Shown: positions 47,789 to 59,005, counted from the stretch's first letter. The stretch: 64,000 bases of DNA from Rhizophagus irregularis (GCF_026210795.1 NC_089430.1:3410001-3474000); one strand, 5' to 3'. Numbers and translations are program-made. Notes: generated from the letters alone by a model not told the origin.

Positions 47789-48510
47789 CAGTGCGGTACT
47801 CATAATAGCCTCTTATATCTTGTGATCTAATTGGTCAGAATTTTATAAAATTTTAAAATTAGATAGCTTTTAAAAAGATAAATACATTAAGCAAATAAAA
47901 AAATTTTCTCAATTTTTTTGCTGACATAATACAAAATCACATGACTTAAAATAAATTTGATTGGTTAATGCAATACTTAATGTTAAATAGAATTATGCAT
48001 AATTTTTTATATATAATTTATAATTATTTAAAGTAATTTGATTAAGTATATTATCAGGATCTTTTCTATGGGATTTATATTTTTTTAGCAAGTTTTCCTG
48101 TAATTCCTTTTTGAGAAATAGGCATAATATAATTTGTAATAAATAAAAACTACCAAAATTTTTTTTGATTTTTTTTCAAAATTTTTTTAACAGAGTATGG
48201 GTAAGTTTATAAGCTAAAATGATTTGTTTGAATAAGCATTATCAAATGATTATTTTTTTTTTATGTTACACAAAAATCACTTATTCTCAAATTTTTCCCA
48301 TCATAATAAATTACCTGAACTTCAAACTTATGTAACACTAGCAAAATTTATTATTTTTTAATCTAACCTGATAAGTTTAAAAGCTCTTGATATGCTTTAT
48401 TAAAATTATCAGTTAGAATTTTAAAATATTATTTTTTGCTAATGTGACATTTTTTTGAAAATGTCACATTATAACTATAAAATTGGGTTGGTTATAGAAG
48501 TACCGCACTG
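47789..48510. mobile_element. Tc1/mariner-type MITE with CAGTGCGGTACT ends
   Basis: The ends are CAGTGCGGTACT and its inverse AGTACCGCACTG, flanked by TA (47787-47788, 48511-48512). Only about 12 bp of the terminal repeat is conserved. The 722-bp interior is AT-rich and non-coding. Confidence 0.7.
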
Positions 48511-48512
48511 TA

Positions 48513-50391
48513 GTAAATTTGAAATTTTTTTCAAAGACTTCTATTAGAAGTAAGCAGATTTTTGTAGAATCTGATATTAATATCTTTTGGTTAATAATAT
48601 ATATGTAGACTTTCATTATTTTTATAAAAAAAATAATCAACTATCTGCAAAATTGCAAAATTTTACAAAAAAATAAAAAAAAATGGAAATCTGCTAATTT
48701 ACAGATCTACAAATTTACACTTTAAAAACTTTTCCAATAATAAATTTTTTAAAAATTTGGCTAAGTTAACAATAATGAATCAATAGTAATTACTATATAT
48801 TAAATTGATTTATTTACTTTTTATATATTTTTAGAATATATATTTTATATTTTTAAATATTAATAAATTTATTATATATAAAATATTTTATAATAATTGT
48901 AACACTATTTATACAAATTATATTACCTAATTTTGACATATGTAAAATTTATATAATCATGATTAGAAAGATTATTATTAAAAGTAATGAAAAAGAAAAA
49001 GTTTTTTTTTAATTATAAGAAAATGATATACTTATTCCAATTCTATAAAACTATTTCAAATTTGCAATCAGTTTTCTTATGATAGTTATAATAAGATAGC
49101 ATTACCTAATAATTTTTTTTTTTTTTAATACTTTTTAGGAGTACTATCTAAATGCTAAGGTGAACCAGATAATGAATCCCCTAACCACCTTATAGCAATC
49201 AACTAGGGGCACGTCAGGACACGATATAAAGCATTAAACTCTACTCTTATAAGCAAAGGTGGAGTAACCATTCCCCTATACTTCCATATTACCATACTAG
49301 GTTAGATGTATTTTAGTCATTTTAACTAGACATTTCAGTATAGTACATTAAGTATAGTAAGAGTCCAAACTCCATTTTTTATAGTTCAGAGACAATCAGC
49401 CTGCACAGGTAGATATAATGGAGCTAACATCTAGAAGGCTTTTCATAGTAGTTTTAACTGGTATAGTCTTATTTAAAGCCCACTATAGGTTGTGATTATC
49501 ATTCCAGTCAACCATAGTTTTTAATCCCCAATAGTATAGTAGTGACTATCAGAACAGTAAGCTCTAAGGGTATAGGATCCTCCCTATATTATAAATGACT
49601 TACCTCAGCCTAAGGTTGCCTGCCTAAACCTCTTCAAAATTCTACGATTAGTTTCTCTAAAATTTTACTATAGTTTTATTATAGTTTTGGCAAGATTTTG
49701 GCAGTTTCAGCATTTATAATAAGTTTCATCAGTTTCACTTTTCTCTAGAGTTTCGCCAACTTTTTAATAAAACTTTTATATAATTTCAGCAAAGTTTCAC
49801 CATTTCGACATTTTGCTAACTTGCCAAAACCCTCTAGTTTCTTCAGCAACCTTATCTCAGCCACCTAGGGTTTACTAGCCAATACATCAAATATGCTGAA
49901 GAATCGAACTTCACCTCAGAACCTTATATATCTGTAAACCAATAAACATCAAAAGTTTAAACCTATTAGAAGGTAAACTACCGCAAAGATATTGCACATA
50001 GGACTTTACCATCTATGAACCCTATCTAATATGCAAAATTCACAATAAAGTTTAACACATCCTTAGTAGTATTGTAAAGTAACTACCAAAACAAGAATCT
50101 ACCTAAATAATATGCAAGCAGTGACTATCTAGACAGGACAATTGACTTACTATTGCTTCATTTTTAGAACAGAGAACACCATAACTTTCTGTTAAAATGT
50201 GCAGTATACCCTATGAAAAGGTTTTATACTTAAAATATACTTAAAATTTTATTAAAATATACTTAAAATAAGTATCAATTTTAATTTGTGATATACTTAT
50301 AATATACCTAAAATATGTCTAAAATAGTCTTAAAATATACTTTTAATATACTTGTTTTTTGCCCAAGTACTTAAATTATACTTAAAGTATA
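48513..50391. other. non-coding stretch, partly moderate GC
   Basis: The part from 49140 to 50190 has a more balanced composition than its surroundings and may be an old retroelement, but no domain, LTR pair or target duplication could be read. 50200-50390 is a degenerate repeat of TATACTTAAAATA. Confidence 0.35.
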
Positions 50392-50449
50392 GTAGATAGA
50401 TCAAGTAGGCATCACTATAATTATAGTGATGCCTACTTGATCTATCTAC
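50392..50449. repeat. perfect 58-bp palindrome
   Basis: Two 29-bp arms (50392-50420 and 50421-50449) are exact inverted copies without a spacer; the centre reads CACTATAATTATAGTG. A third partial copy ATTATAGTGATGCCTACTT follows at about 50454-50472. It marks the transition from AT-rich transposon remnants to the GC-richer gene cluster. Confidence 0.85.
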
Positions 50450-51081
50450 TTACATTATAGTGATGCCTACTTATAGATATTAATACCTACTTACTTATTT
50501 TTACGTGTCTATGCCCCTTCTGATGCTTTATTGCTACCCATCTGTTTTCACTGGTCTGTGACTGTTTGGTTGCTAAACAGGGCGGAGGTTTGTTTTTCCA
50601 TTTTGAAGCCTTTTAACAATTGTATAGGAGTAAAGTTGGGTTTTCCACTCTATGACCCTTTTGATTACCATATTTGAGGTCGAGGGTGTGGTCCATTCGC
50701 TGGCCTTTTAAGTTGCTGAAATGGTGTAAAAAAATCATCGGGTGGCGCAGTTAATTTGCGGATCAGATTTTGGCCGGCACTATGGCATAATTTCTGGCCG
50801 ATCTTTAGGGCGGAATATCTTGGCTTCCTGTGATTAGCTTCGTGCGGTTTTGTGGTCATTTGAAAGAGGACGTTGAGAGCTTTCCAATGATGCTAAGATC
50901 GCATGAATTGGATGCCTGGATGCCGAGTTATTACGTCTCAAAGTTTTTGAAAAAAATATGGATTATAGTGCTAAGCAAAATTAAGCGAATCTATACTGCG
51001 CCTTACTGTGCCAGTCACGTGATACTGTTCTGGTGCCGGAACACCCTCACATAGTTGCTTCCCTCTCAATTGCCATTTCTT
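50450..51081. other. moderate-GC leader region of the replicon-like cluster
   Basis: No gene is convincing. CCCTTTTGATTACCATATTTGAGG near 50655-50678 resembles a diverged unit of the repeats at 51082-51347. GATGCCTGGATGCCGAG at about 50909-50925 resembles words in the MITE at 17209. Confidence 0.35.
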
Positions 51082-51347
51082 GATTGCCGGATGAGGCACA
51101 AAATGCCGAATTTGCAATCCATCTATTTGCCGAAGATATTTTACAATCCATTCCCTCACTTTTTGATTCAGCGGATGAGCACGAAGTGCCGAATTGGTGA
51201 CCTAGATGTGCAATCCTGCCTTCCATAACCCTTTTGATTGCCAAGGATGAGGCACGAAGTGCCGAATTTGTGCCCATTCTTGCAATCCCGCCCTTTATAT
51301 GCCCTTTCTGATTGCTGTGTGAGGCTCATGCGAAGTGTCGAATTGGT
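51082..51347. repeat. iteron-like direct repeats, candidate replication origin
   Basis: Four units start at 51082, 51165, 51236 and 51310 (spacing 83, 71 and 74 bp). Each has GATTG/GATTC, a GAGGCAC-(4)-TGCCGAATT core that forms a small dyad in copies 1 and 3, and copies 1-3 end in GCAATCC. They lie about 390 bp upstream of the primase-helicase gene. Direct repeats in front of an initiator gene are typical of plasmid origins. The role here is inference; the array could also be a simple minisatellite. Confidence 0.5.
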
Positions 51348-51735
51348 TCAGGCTATATCGCTTTCATATCTTTTTTCGTGTATTCTCCTGAACCTTTCTG
51401 CCTTTCCAGTCTCTTTCCTGCCTATCGGTGGTAGGCCACTCAAGTGAAATTTCTCTTTTCTTTCCTATATATAATTCTGCTTGAGTGGGTTACCATAAAC
51501 TTGCTTGTTTTCGCCTTCTAGCTCTTGTTCCTGTATAGTTTCTACTCTGGGATACTTTGGAGTACTACTACATCGATTACTTTTAGGCATTATTATATTG
51601 ATTACTTTTGGTACTACTACTGATCCAGTATTTTGCCCGCGCTAGTAAGCATATTCGCTCAAAATTATATAGAATTTTTATTTTGAACTTTGCTAGTTTC
51701 TCTGTTATTTTATACTGCTTTCTTGCATATACACC
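51348..51735. promoter_or_regulatory. leader of the primase-helicase gene
   Basis: A pyrimidine-rich region (TTCTCTTTTCTTTCC at about 51450) and two ATTACTTTTGG/ATTACTTTTAGG words precede the ATG. TATATATAATTC near 51466 is TATA-like. Nothing more specific can be read. Confidence 0.3.
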
Positions 51736-54700
51736 ATGCTTCTTGCGCAAAAAAATGCTGGGCCTAACCCCGGAGTAATAAAGCTTTTCTCAGGCTTAAC
51801 TGACCTTAATTATAAGCCTGGTCATAATAATCATGTGTATTTCCAAAACTTGTCTATCAGTAAAGATGATGTCGCTCTTCTAGATACTTATAATCCTAAA
51901 GAGATTTTAAATAAATATATAGTTCGGGTTGCAGGAAAGGGCTTTACAGTGGTCGATCATCCATCCGAAGTTTATGGGTTTTCTGATGCTCACGAGTGCA
52001 TTGATGGGAATTTGCCTCTCTGTCTGGTTCTGGATATTGATGCGAGGCAAAAGCCCGATCCCATGAATCCTAAATTTCCTTCCTTAGATGAGAGTAAAAT
52101 TTCTCGTGAAGATTTATTATCCAAAATCTTAATTGCCTGTGTCGATATTATAAATACTGATTTAAAGCATTTTGCAATATTAGATGCTTTTACTTTAGCC
52201 AGCTCGTCTAATGCTAATAAATGCAGTTGGCATATTGTATATAAATATGCACGGTTTATTGACTACAGAGATCTTAAGGGTTTTGTGGAAAAAGTCGCTG
52301 ATAAGGTTGGAAAACCATACTCAAAGTTTATTGATATTGGACTTTATAAATATCGCTTTAGTCTCCGGCTCCTTGGATCAGCAAAGGAAGATAGAGTTAA
52401 AAGACCTGCGATTTCTTCAGTTAAGAAAGGATATCACAAGCTAGAAGATTATTTAGTTCAGCCTAAGTGGAACGCTTCTGAAATCTGGCCACGGACCTTT
52501 TCTTCTGAGAAAGAAGAGAAGAAATTTCAGCCCATCGAAGATGAAACCGCCTTAAGTAACGGAGCCAGCTTAGTTATAGCAAAATATGGATGGCTTGAGA
52601 TCGGAAAAATTGGGAATGGATTTGTCCACTTTCAAGCCCAATTATATGAAGTATATCCTATTTGTGAAATCAAACACGAGAAGGATCAGTTATATGGCTT
52701 TCTTCGAAGTAATGGCTGTTTTGTACTCAAATGCTATCGGCAGAAAAATTATAAACCAGATCATAAGGGATTAGCGTTTGGAAAAGTGATCGAAATTTCT
52801 GCAAAACCTAAGAGAGGAATAGTCGAAAGAATAGGTGATGCTATATCAAATCCACGCCCCCTTGTAGAATTATCAGAGACAATGATTAATGTAGAAAAAT
52901 TAAAGGATGCTCCAGAAGTATATCCCGATTTCTTGGGTATTGAGAAAACGACAACACTTATTCGTTCTCCTCCAGGAACATGGAAAACCACTACATTAAG
53001 AGAGATTATTATGGCATTGAAAAATAAGGTATATGATCTCTCTTCTTGCCATGTTATATCTGGGTTTCTTACCGAAAGTCTCTTAGTAATGAATCAAAAA
53101 CGAAACTTGATGAGCTAAAAGCATCTGGTTTTCGAATTTGCAATTATCAAAATATACAAGGAGACTTATCTATAAATGAGTGGGATATTATCATAGTACA
53201 GGTTGAGAGTCTTTTTCGTATCGAGTTTACAGCCCGTCCATTTGTAGCTATTCTTGATGAAGCTAATGCCATTATGCGTCAAATGTCTAGCGGTACAAAT
53301 GCACGAGAATCTGAGAATGCAATACGTGATGTACTAAGATCTGCGAGACATGTTTTGGCCATGGATGCTTTTGCAAATAAATCAACACTAACCTTCCTCC
53401 AGACTTATCGTGGTGAAAATATTTGCATAGTTGATAATAAGTATCAGCCTCGTATAGGCGAGACAGTTGAATTTATTTATGATCCGAATAGCGGAGCTGA
53501 AGCCATGCGAATAGGATATGATCTTTTGAGGCAGGGCAAACGTGTAGCATTCGTATCTACTGGAGTAGTGATGGCTAGAGCGCTAGTAGAAAAAGCATCT
53601 AAGTTGTTTAAACCCGACAATTCTCCTGTTAAAGCCCGTGCATATTATGGGAATATGGATGGGAAGCAGAGACAAAAAGACTTCTCTAATATTGATGTTG
53701 CTTGGGGTGAGCTTGACTGTGTAGCTTACACAAATACAGTGGAGGCGGGAATATCATTTGAGGTTACGGGCCATTTTGATATAGTTATAGCTATTACAAA
53801 CATCGCCACTCCAGTTCATGTTGAGGCTTTTGCACAAATGCTTTATCGAATTCGTGACTGTCCTCGTCGTATTGTTTCTGTGTTTTATCAAAAAAATTCT
53901 AATGAACTTTTTCGTCCACCAGGTCGTGAAAATATCCGAGCAGAACTTGAAAGTGCTCGACCTAATAATTTGCCTACATCAATAAAGGGTCACCGTGAAT
54001 GGGATAGCAACGCCGTTTTTTATAAAATCGATGAATCTCCTGCTGTAATAACATTTGTCGAAGTTGAGCATCAGAAACGGCTTTCTGCGAGATATTTTAT
54101 TGAGAAGCTTTGTAGTCTTATAGCCAGTACTGGTGCTTCTCTCCAACTAATAAAAATGGATGAGAGCCGAGGAGTTATAGGGAATCGTAAAAAAGTCTGC
54201 AATGAGGTTAGGGTTGAAGCATTAGTTATCAAGGAAACAGATTTTGATGCGGTTGCTACTTCCCGGAATCTTGATCTTGAAGAAGCTGAAAATCTTAAGT
54301 TTGACCAAGAACGCTCTATCCCAGATACTATGGCACTTAAACGTTTCTATATGCGAAATATTTATGGTAAAGATATGGATGATAAGATTTGGGATAATCT
54401 TTGCAATAAGAAGTTTGTAAAATATTTTAGTCCGCCTGAACCTCAGAAACATTTCTTGCGGTTATCTCACTTTCGAAAGCAAGGCTATGATGAGGAAAGT
54501 GCAATGAAAGGGTTAGAGGCCAAAGATATTGCGCAATGGGAAGATAGCCATTATAAAGCTAGATATAATTCTGAAAAATCAGTAGCGGAGGACTTGCACA
54601 AATCATATTCAGCTAATCATTGGAAAGTTATAAGAGAACTCTTTCAAATACTAGGCTTTACCGGCATAGATGATAAGCGTATTCTTTCCAGTAATATAAT

Positions 54701-55046
54701 ATCAGAAACATTCACACAATCCTGCGAGAGGTTTATAAAAGTCCTGGATCAATCCCTATTACTCTTCGGATTTAAGTCTCGTGCTAAGGTAACATCGGAT
54801 CTTAATTCAGCTATAAGGGCAATTAATGCAATTGCTGGAAATTGGTGTGACTATACTGTAAAGATAAATAGGAAAAAAATAGGGCCTAAAGAAAAACAGG
54901 TTTGGGAACGTTCATATCAAATTAATCGGCAACCATATGATGGTCTTGGTTTTGGAGATAAAGGTGCGCCAGAGCTTCCACCATATAGGCTGAAAACAGA
55001 TAATGATATTCAGGAACTCTTTGATTCTATAGGGCAGGACAAATAA
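51736..55046 (+). pseudogene. AEP primase fused to origin-binding (UL9-type) SF2 helicase, one frameshift
   Basis: The N-terminal part has the archaeo-eukaryotic primase motifs: LVLDIDAR (D100, D102), CSWHIVYKY (H166) and FIDIGLYKYR (D200). A helicase follows, with a Walker A-like PPGTWKTTT (W416 where Gly is usual), VSYRKSLSNE, a DEAN box in AILDEANAIMRQ, an AMDAF block and the helicase C-lobe YTNTVEAGISFE with QMLYRIRDCPRR. This layout matches the herpesvirus origin-binding-protein helicase family linked to a primase, as seen in mobile and viral replicons. Together the parts would give about 1,100 residues. The frame changes by one base within CTCTCTTCTT near 53036-53046, separating 51736-53118 from 53046-55046. 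The C-terminal ~350 residues are helical with no named domain. It would unwind an origin and prime DNA synthesis in the nucleus. Confidence 0.8.
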
Positions 55047-55071
55047 TATTTCAGCCCAGATAGTTATTCAG

Positions 55072-55308
55072 CTAAATCTTGACCATATTAGATTCTGTTT
55101 TAGTTTTTTTACTTTCGCGCCAGGCACGGTCATAAAATCTGCTATGCGTGCTACAGATTCCAGTATCAGAATAGGTTCCCTGCCCGCAGATAGGGCATAT
55201 TGTTCTAGGAAGGGCATTATAATGTCTGGCGCATCCTAATTTACTCATGCTTCCTTTTCCACAGTTCGAACCATCTCTCTTGATGTATTGGCAGATAAAA
55301 CGACCCAT
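55072..55308 (-). CDS. small Cys/His zinc-binding protein, paralogue 1
   Basis: The 78-residue protein has CQYIKRDGSNCG, GCARHY, CPICGQGTYSDTGIC and H spaced as two zinc-binding units. It is clearly related to the product of 61136-61393 in the same cluster. Small proteins with C-x-K-x-DG-x-C, GC-x2-H spacing are common in large DNA viruses, which is a resemblance only. It is convergent with the primase-helicase, with 25 bp between the stops. Function unknown. Confidence 0.65.
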   Translation of the reverse strand: MGRFICQYIKRDGSNCGKGSMSKLGCARHYNALPRTICPICGQGTYSDTGICSTHSRFYDRAWRESKKTKTESNMVKI

Positions 55309-55525
55309 ACGAGGTAATTTTAATATTAATAATCTTAAAACTTCACTTTCACTTTTATTATAGATATTTAAAAATGCGATGTCTCAGCGGGTCATATCTC
55401 CCAAGATATAATCAGAGAAATGCTCATGCAAATCACCTTCGGCCAGGTGGGATATAATTTTTCGAATTGAATTTTTTCTCACATAATATAAGTAGAAGAA
55501 ACAACTGAAGTCTACTTATATCGAC

Positions 55526-56846
55526 ATGTCTACTGCAGAACCCACTCAAAAGACCCAGAAAGTGAAAACTAATAAATTCGTTTTGATTCTAGAACAGTTC
55601 TTAGAAAGATATAACTTATCCGCAGAGTCCAGCCCAGAGCAATTAAGCGAACATGCCCCTGAACTTAATGCTTTACTTCCAGATTGGAAGGCCCGTAAGT
55701 GCGTTAAGGAAGCCCTTGCGAGAGCGGCTGAAAAGAGAAGTGCATTTAGCAAAGAGCAGAAAGAGGCTCTCGTGCCAGATCAGAGAAATATGATATATTC
55801 AGTCAGGGAAAAGGGCTCAAGAAGTCGCTAAAAGTGAAGATAAGTGGGATATTTTTATTAATACTTTAGATTTGGGACCAAAAGGAAGTAAGGATGGAGT
55901 AATTGATGATAAGGAAATGGTTGCTTCTAGCTCAAACCAATCACGATTTCGTAAGTATTTAGCAGAGTACGGGGCCGATCGTGAACTTATTGATCGCTAT
56001 GCCAAAGATTTGAAGACCACTACAGCTTCCAATAAAATCCAGCAAGAGCGGACTGAGAAGCGCTTGGCTAATCCAGGTAGAACTCCAGAACATTTCACCT
56101 TTGAGAAAGTGCATAGGAGACTCCAGAATATCGATACTTCTAAAATTCCCTCTATGCAGGATCTCGCGGATGTGATAGTGATGCTGAGCATGAGGCCTGC
56201 TGAAGTATCATCTCTCCAGATTATTAATTACAAACCAGATTCTGAAGATCCGCCAGCGTGGTATAAAGCTGGTTATTGCGGTCGGTATTGCACTGGATGT
56301 CGCAAACAGAGAGATAAACCGATGCCTATGCGCTTACTCTCTATGGAAAAGGATCTAGAACGTGCTAGGGAATTACTTACCTGGATTCAAGACGCTATTA
56401 AGGCTGGGAAGTTGCGTGATCCAGTTTATACTGAAACTGAAAAGCGTAATAATGTGCCATTTGCCAAATTCATAAAGAGTTTAAAAACTAATCAGGACGA
56501 AGATGAGATTACCCCCGAGCTTCTAAGAAAAATAGGAGCTAAACACGCCTCGATGGTTCATGCCAGTCCAAATAAAACCCCTCAACATCTCGACAATCTT
56601 TCAGAAATCGCATTAAGACATAAAATTAACCGTCTTGATGCAGGAAAAAATTACGCTTTGGGTGATCCAAAATCGAAGAAGGAGCCCAAATCTGAACCAG
56701 AGACAGGTGATGGTCCAAAACCCCAAACACAGGCTTCTTCACCTGCATCTCAGTCTAGAAATAACGATCCAAAAAAGTCTCAAACAATGGATATGGATTC
56801 AATGTTAGCAGAAATTGATGCAATGTTAGCTGAAATTTGGAAATAG
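55526..56846 (+). pseudogene. tyrosine-recombinase-like protein, broken by a 4-bp duplication
   Basis: The first part (55526-55831) is helical with no named domain. The second (55872-56846) has the features of a tyrosine recombinase core: SMRPAEVSSL (R108 of this part), LLRKIGAKHAS (R219), ALRHKINRLD (H250) and KNYALG (Y261), with Arg, Arg, His and Tyr in canonical order and H-to-Y spacing of 11. A long Lys/Glu/Pro-rich tail follows. The frame is shifted by a tandem TCAG duplication at about 55798-55805. An enzyme of this class would integrate or excise the element by site-specific recombination. The similarity to Crypton or Starship-type recombinases is by motif only; the mid-domain catalytic Lys was not identified. 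Confidence 0.58.
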
Positions 56847-57030
56847 ACGAGCTATACACAGCGCCTTCGGCCAGATTGTGCGATAAATATTCAGTTTATT
56901 TTTTTCAGATATATAAAAATGTTAAGAAGTGATATAGATGAAATGCCAGGTTGATTAATCAGCCCTCCCTTATTTCTCATATTTGTTCAGAAAAAGAATA
57001 GATTAATTGAATCGGACAAACTATCTGGTA

Positions 57031-57246
57031 ATGGCTAAAAAATCAAGAAATAACAGGCGCAAGACAATGGGTAAGTTTACTACTAATCCCACACAATATT
57101 TCTCCCTATGCAATCCAGCCAAATATGAGCACACATATGATAGGGCAACCGGCTTTATCACTGTCAAGAATAAAAGACAGGATAGGATTGTAGGCGTGTT
57201 CGATTATCCCGAGCTGAGTGAATATCTGGGAGTTCGATCTAACTAG
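57031..57246 (+). CDS. small basic protein of unknown function
   Basis: The ATG at 57031 follows ATCTGGTA and gives 71 residues, MAKKSRNNRRKTMGKF then a folded-looking segment with YDRATGFITV and DYPELSEYLGV. The strongly basic N-terminus suggests nucleic-acid binding. No family is recognised. A GC-rich stem-loop (57251-57270) starts 5 bp after the stop. Confidence 0.5.
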   Translation: MAKKSRNNRRKTMGKFTTNPTQYFSLCNPAKYEHTYDRATGFITVKNKRQDRIVGVFDYPELSEYLGVRSN

Positions 57247-57250
57247 TCCG

Positions 57251-57270
57251 GAGCGGTGATCACTTCGCTC
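57251..57270 (+). terminator. stem-loop after the 57031 gene
   Basis: GAGCG and CGCTC pair around a 10-base loop. The word GAAGAATTTGCTGGGCCAC follows at about 57275-57293 and recurs at 57845-57863 after the next gene. A 3'-end or processing signal is inferred. Confidence 0.4.
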
Positions 57271-57431
57271 GAAAGAAGAATTTGCTGGGCCACTCCTGTG
57301 CGACAGAAAAATAAGTGGATCAGCAGTCAGCCTCATGTGCAACATAATTTTCGCATATACTGAAAAGAAGCTATGCACGCTACCAGTACTTTATTTTTTA
57401 TTAAGTATAATTGATCTACAATATTAGCAAA

Positions 57432-57815
57432 ATGTTTGATGAGGATATAGATGCTGAGAAGGAGAAAGCCTTCGATGAATTTACCAAAGAATATGGACAG
57501 AGAGAAGAGGATTGGACTATTTATGATGATTGGTATGACTGGGATGACCTTTTTTGTGAAATTAAGACCCATTGGAACACAAAAGCTGTCAAGTATTGGA
57601 GAGAGAAAATACTTAAGCGATTTGTATATAGTCTACCCAGTGTAAGTAATCCAACGTCATTATTCCATGTACTCTTACAATCCAATGTTATTTATCTCCC
57701 ACAAATAATAAGTCTAATAGAATTGCCATATTATCCACTTGAACTTCGATCAGAAATATGGGGTCCCTCCAGGACCTGCCCGGATGGTATATATTGGTCA
57801 GTCCGAGGTCAGTGA
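57432..57815 (+). CDS. acidic protein of unknown function
   Basis: The ATG at 57432 gives 127 residues. The first half is acidic and aromatic (MFDEDIDAEKEKAFDEFTKE, DDWYDWDDLF); the second half contains PSRTCPDGIYWSVRGQ at the end. GTAAGT at 57640 could be an intron donor, but no acceptor keeps the frame, so the uninterrupted reading is given. Family not recognised. Confidence 0.45.
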   Translation: MFDEDIDAEKEKAFDEFTKEYGQREEDWTIYDDWYDWDDLFCEIKTHWNTKAVKYWREKILKRFVYSLPSVSNPTSLFHVLLQSNVIYLPQIISLIELPYYPLELRSEIWGPSRTCPDGIYWSVRGQ

Positions 57816-57818
57816 TCT

Positions 57819-57833
57819 GGTCCCTTTAGGACC
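57819..57833 (+). terminator. stem-loop after the 57432 gene
   Basis: GGTCC-CTTTA-GGACC forms a perfect 5-bp stem 3 bp after the stop codon and is followed by the GAAGAATTTGCTGAGCCAC word shared with the previous gene. Confidence 0.45.
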
Positions 57834-57863
57834 TCTTCAGCTCGGAAGAATTTGCTGAGCCAC

Positions 57864-58416
57864 AGATTGTGTGACAGAAAAAGGCCGATCACCAGGCAGG
57901 GTTTGTGCGACATATTAATTTTCACATATATATTCGAAAAACATATTAACCTTTATTCTTTATTTTTTTCCCGAACAAACATGAGGAAAAAATGGCCTGC
58001 TTCACAGGCGCTTCGCTTGAAAGGAGGTCTAGTTGGAGCACAGGACCAGCTCTAAAAGTAAATAGTGCCGACAAAAGCATATGTTATGAAAGGCTGAGGA
58101 CTTTGGAATTTCGAGATCGCCAGGCGTAAAACCAACTATGTCTTTCCGGTAGATCTACATGTGAAAAGGTATGAGAATTCTATTTGCATGTGCCTTCATA
58201 GAACTCTTGGCATCATACGACAATGCTAATCACTATTCTTATTTCCTTAACTTCGGCTTGGCGCTCTTTTTCCAGCAAGATATAAAGTATGTAGAGATAT
58301 GTGGAAGTTCAGCCAACTTTCCGCAAAAATAATTGAGGTATGTATATGCCAAAAGTCATGTTTACTGCAAGCGATAATTTCTCACAACGGGCCCTTGCAT
58401 TCCAGAAAACGAAAAT
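57864..58416. other. intergenic region, no supported gene
   Basis: Short open frames exist at 57852-58055 and 58299-58484 without recognisable domains. AGATATAAAGTATG at about 58279-58292 is TATA-like, 125 bp before the next start. Confidence 0.35.
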
Positions 58417-58731
58417 ATGGCCAATATTACTCTCAACTGCCTTATAATTCCCACCGGTCGCTTCACTGGAATTCCAAACAATGATGCTAATCTAACGGTT
58501 ACAATTCCCCTTGGAAATACAGTCAGAAATCTTCACGCTCAGATTCAACAACAGTTACCTCAGCAATTCAGAAATGTCCCATTTTATCTTCGCGCACTCC
58601 GCTCTGGGCTTGTAAATTACGTTGCTATGCGACAAGGGGGATTGATTTCTAATTATTTTGATGAAAATCTCACTGCGGACGTTTACCATGTTCTTATAGA
58701 GGATGATGTATATGGTTATTATGACTTGTAA
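58417..58731 (+). CDS. ubiquitin-fold/Crinkler-header-like protein
   Basis: The 104-residue protein begins MANITLNCLIIPTG and continues with LTVTIPLGNTVRNLHAQIQQ and NVPFYLRALRSG. This strand-strand-helix order resembles the ubiquitin-like header of Crinkler (CRN) proteins, which begin with a similar LxCLV strand and a TVxxLKxxI helix. No CRN C-terminal effector domain follows. Crinkler-like genes are abundant in Rhizophagus by my recollection. The call rests on a short similarity; a virus- or element-specific ubiquitin-like protein is equally possible. Confidence 0.45.
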   Translation: MANITLNCLIIPTGRFTGIPNNDANLTVTIPLGNTVRNLHAQIQQQLPQQFRNVPFYLRALRSGLVNYVAMRQGGLISNYFDENLTADVYHVLIEDDVYGYYDL

Positions 58732-59005
58732 TGCGAAATATTCGTGCGAAGCGCCTTAACGGCCAATTTTTATGTATTGTAAGCCGGCTACCGGCAACTA
58801 TTTTACAGTATTTCATAAATAAAGTATTATTTTATCGAACGTATATGAGAAAGGGTCACGTGTAATGATGCAATGCCTGTGCTACATAAAAACCTATATT
58901 AATACCCAGTATTCCCTTTCCCGAACAGATATAAAATTTTATCTCACTCCGAACGTAACACTATTTTTTTGTCCGAGCCTATTATCACTATAAAAACGTA
59001 ACACT

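Noticed and set aside
57640-57722. Intron in the 57432 gene
   Set aside because: A GTAAGT donor is present, but neither nearby AG keeps the downstream frame, so the uninterrupted frame was annotated.
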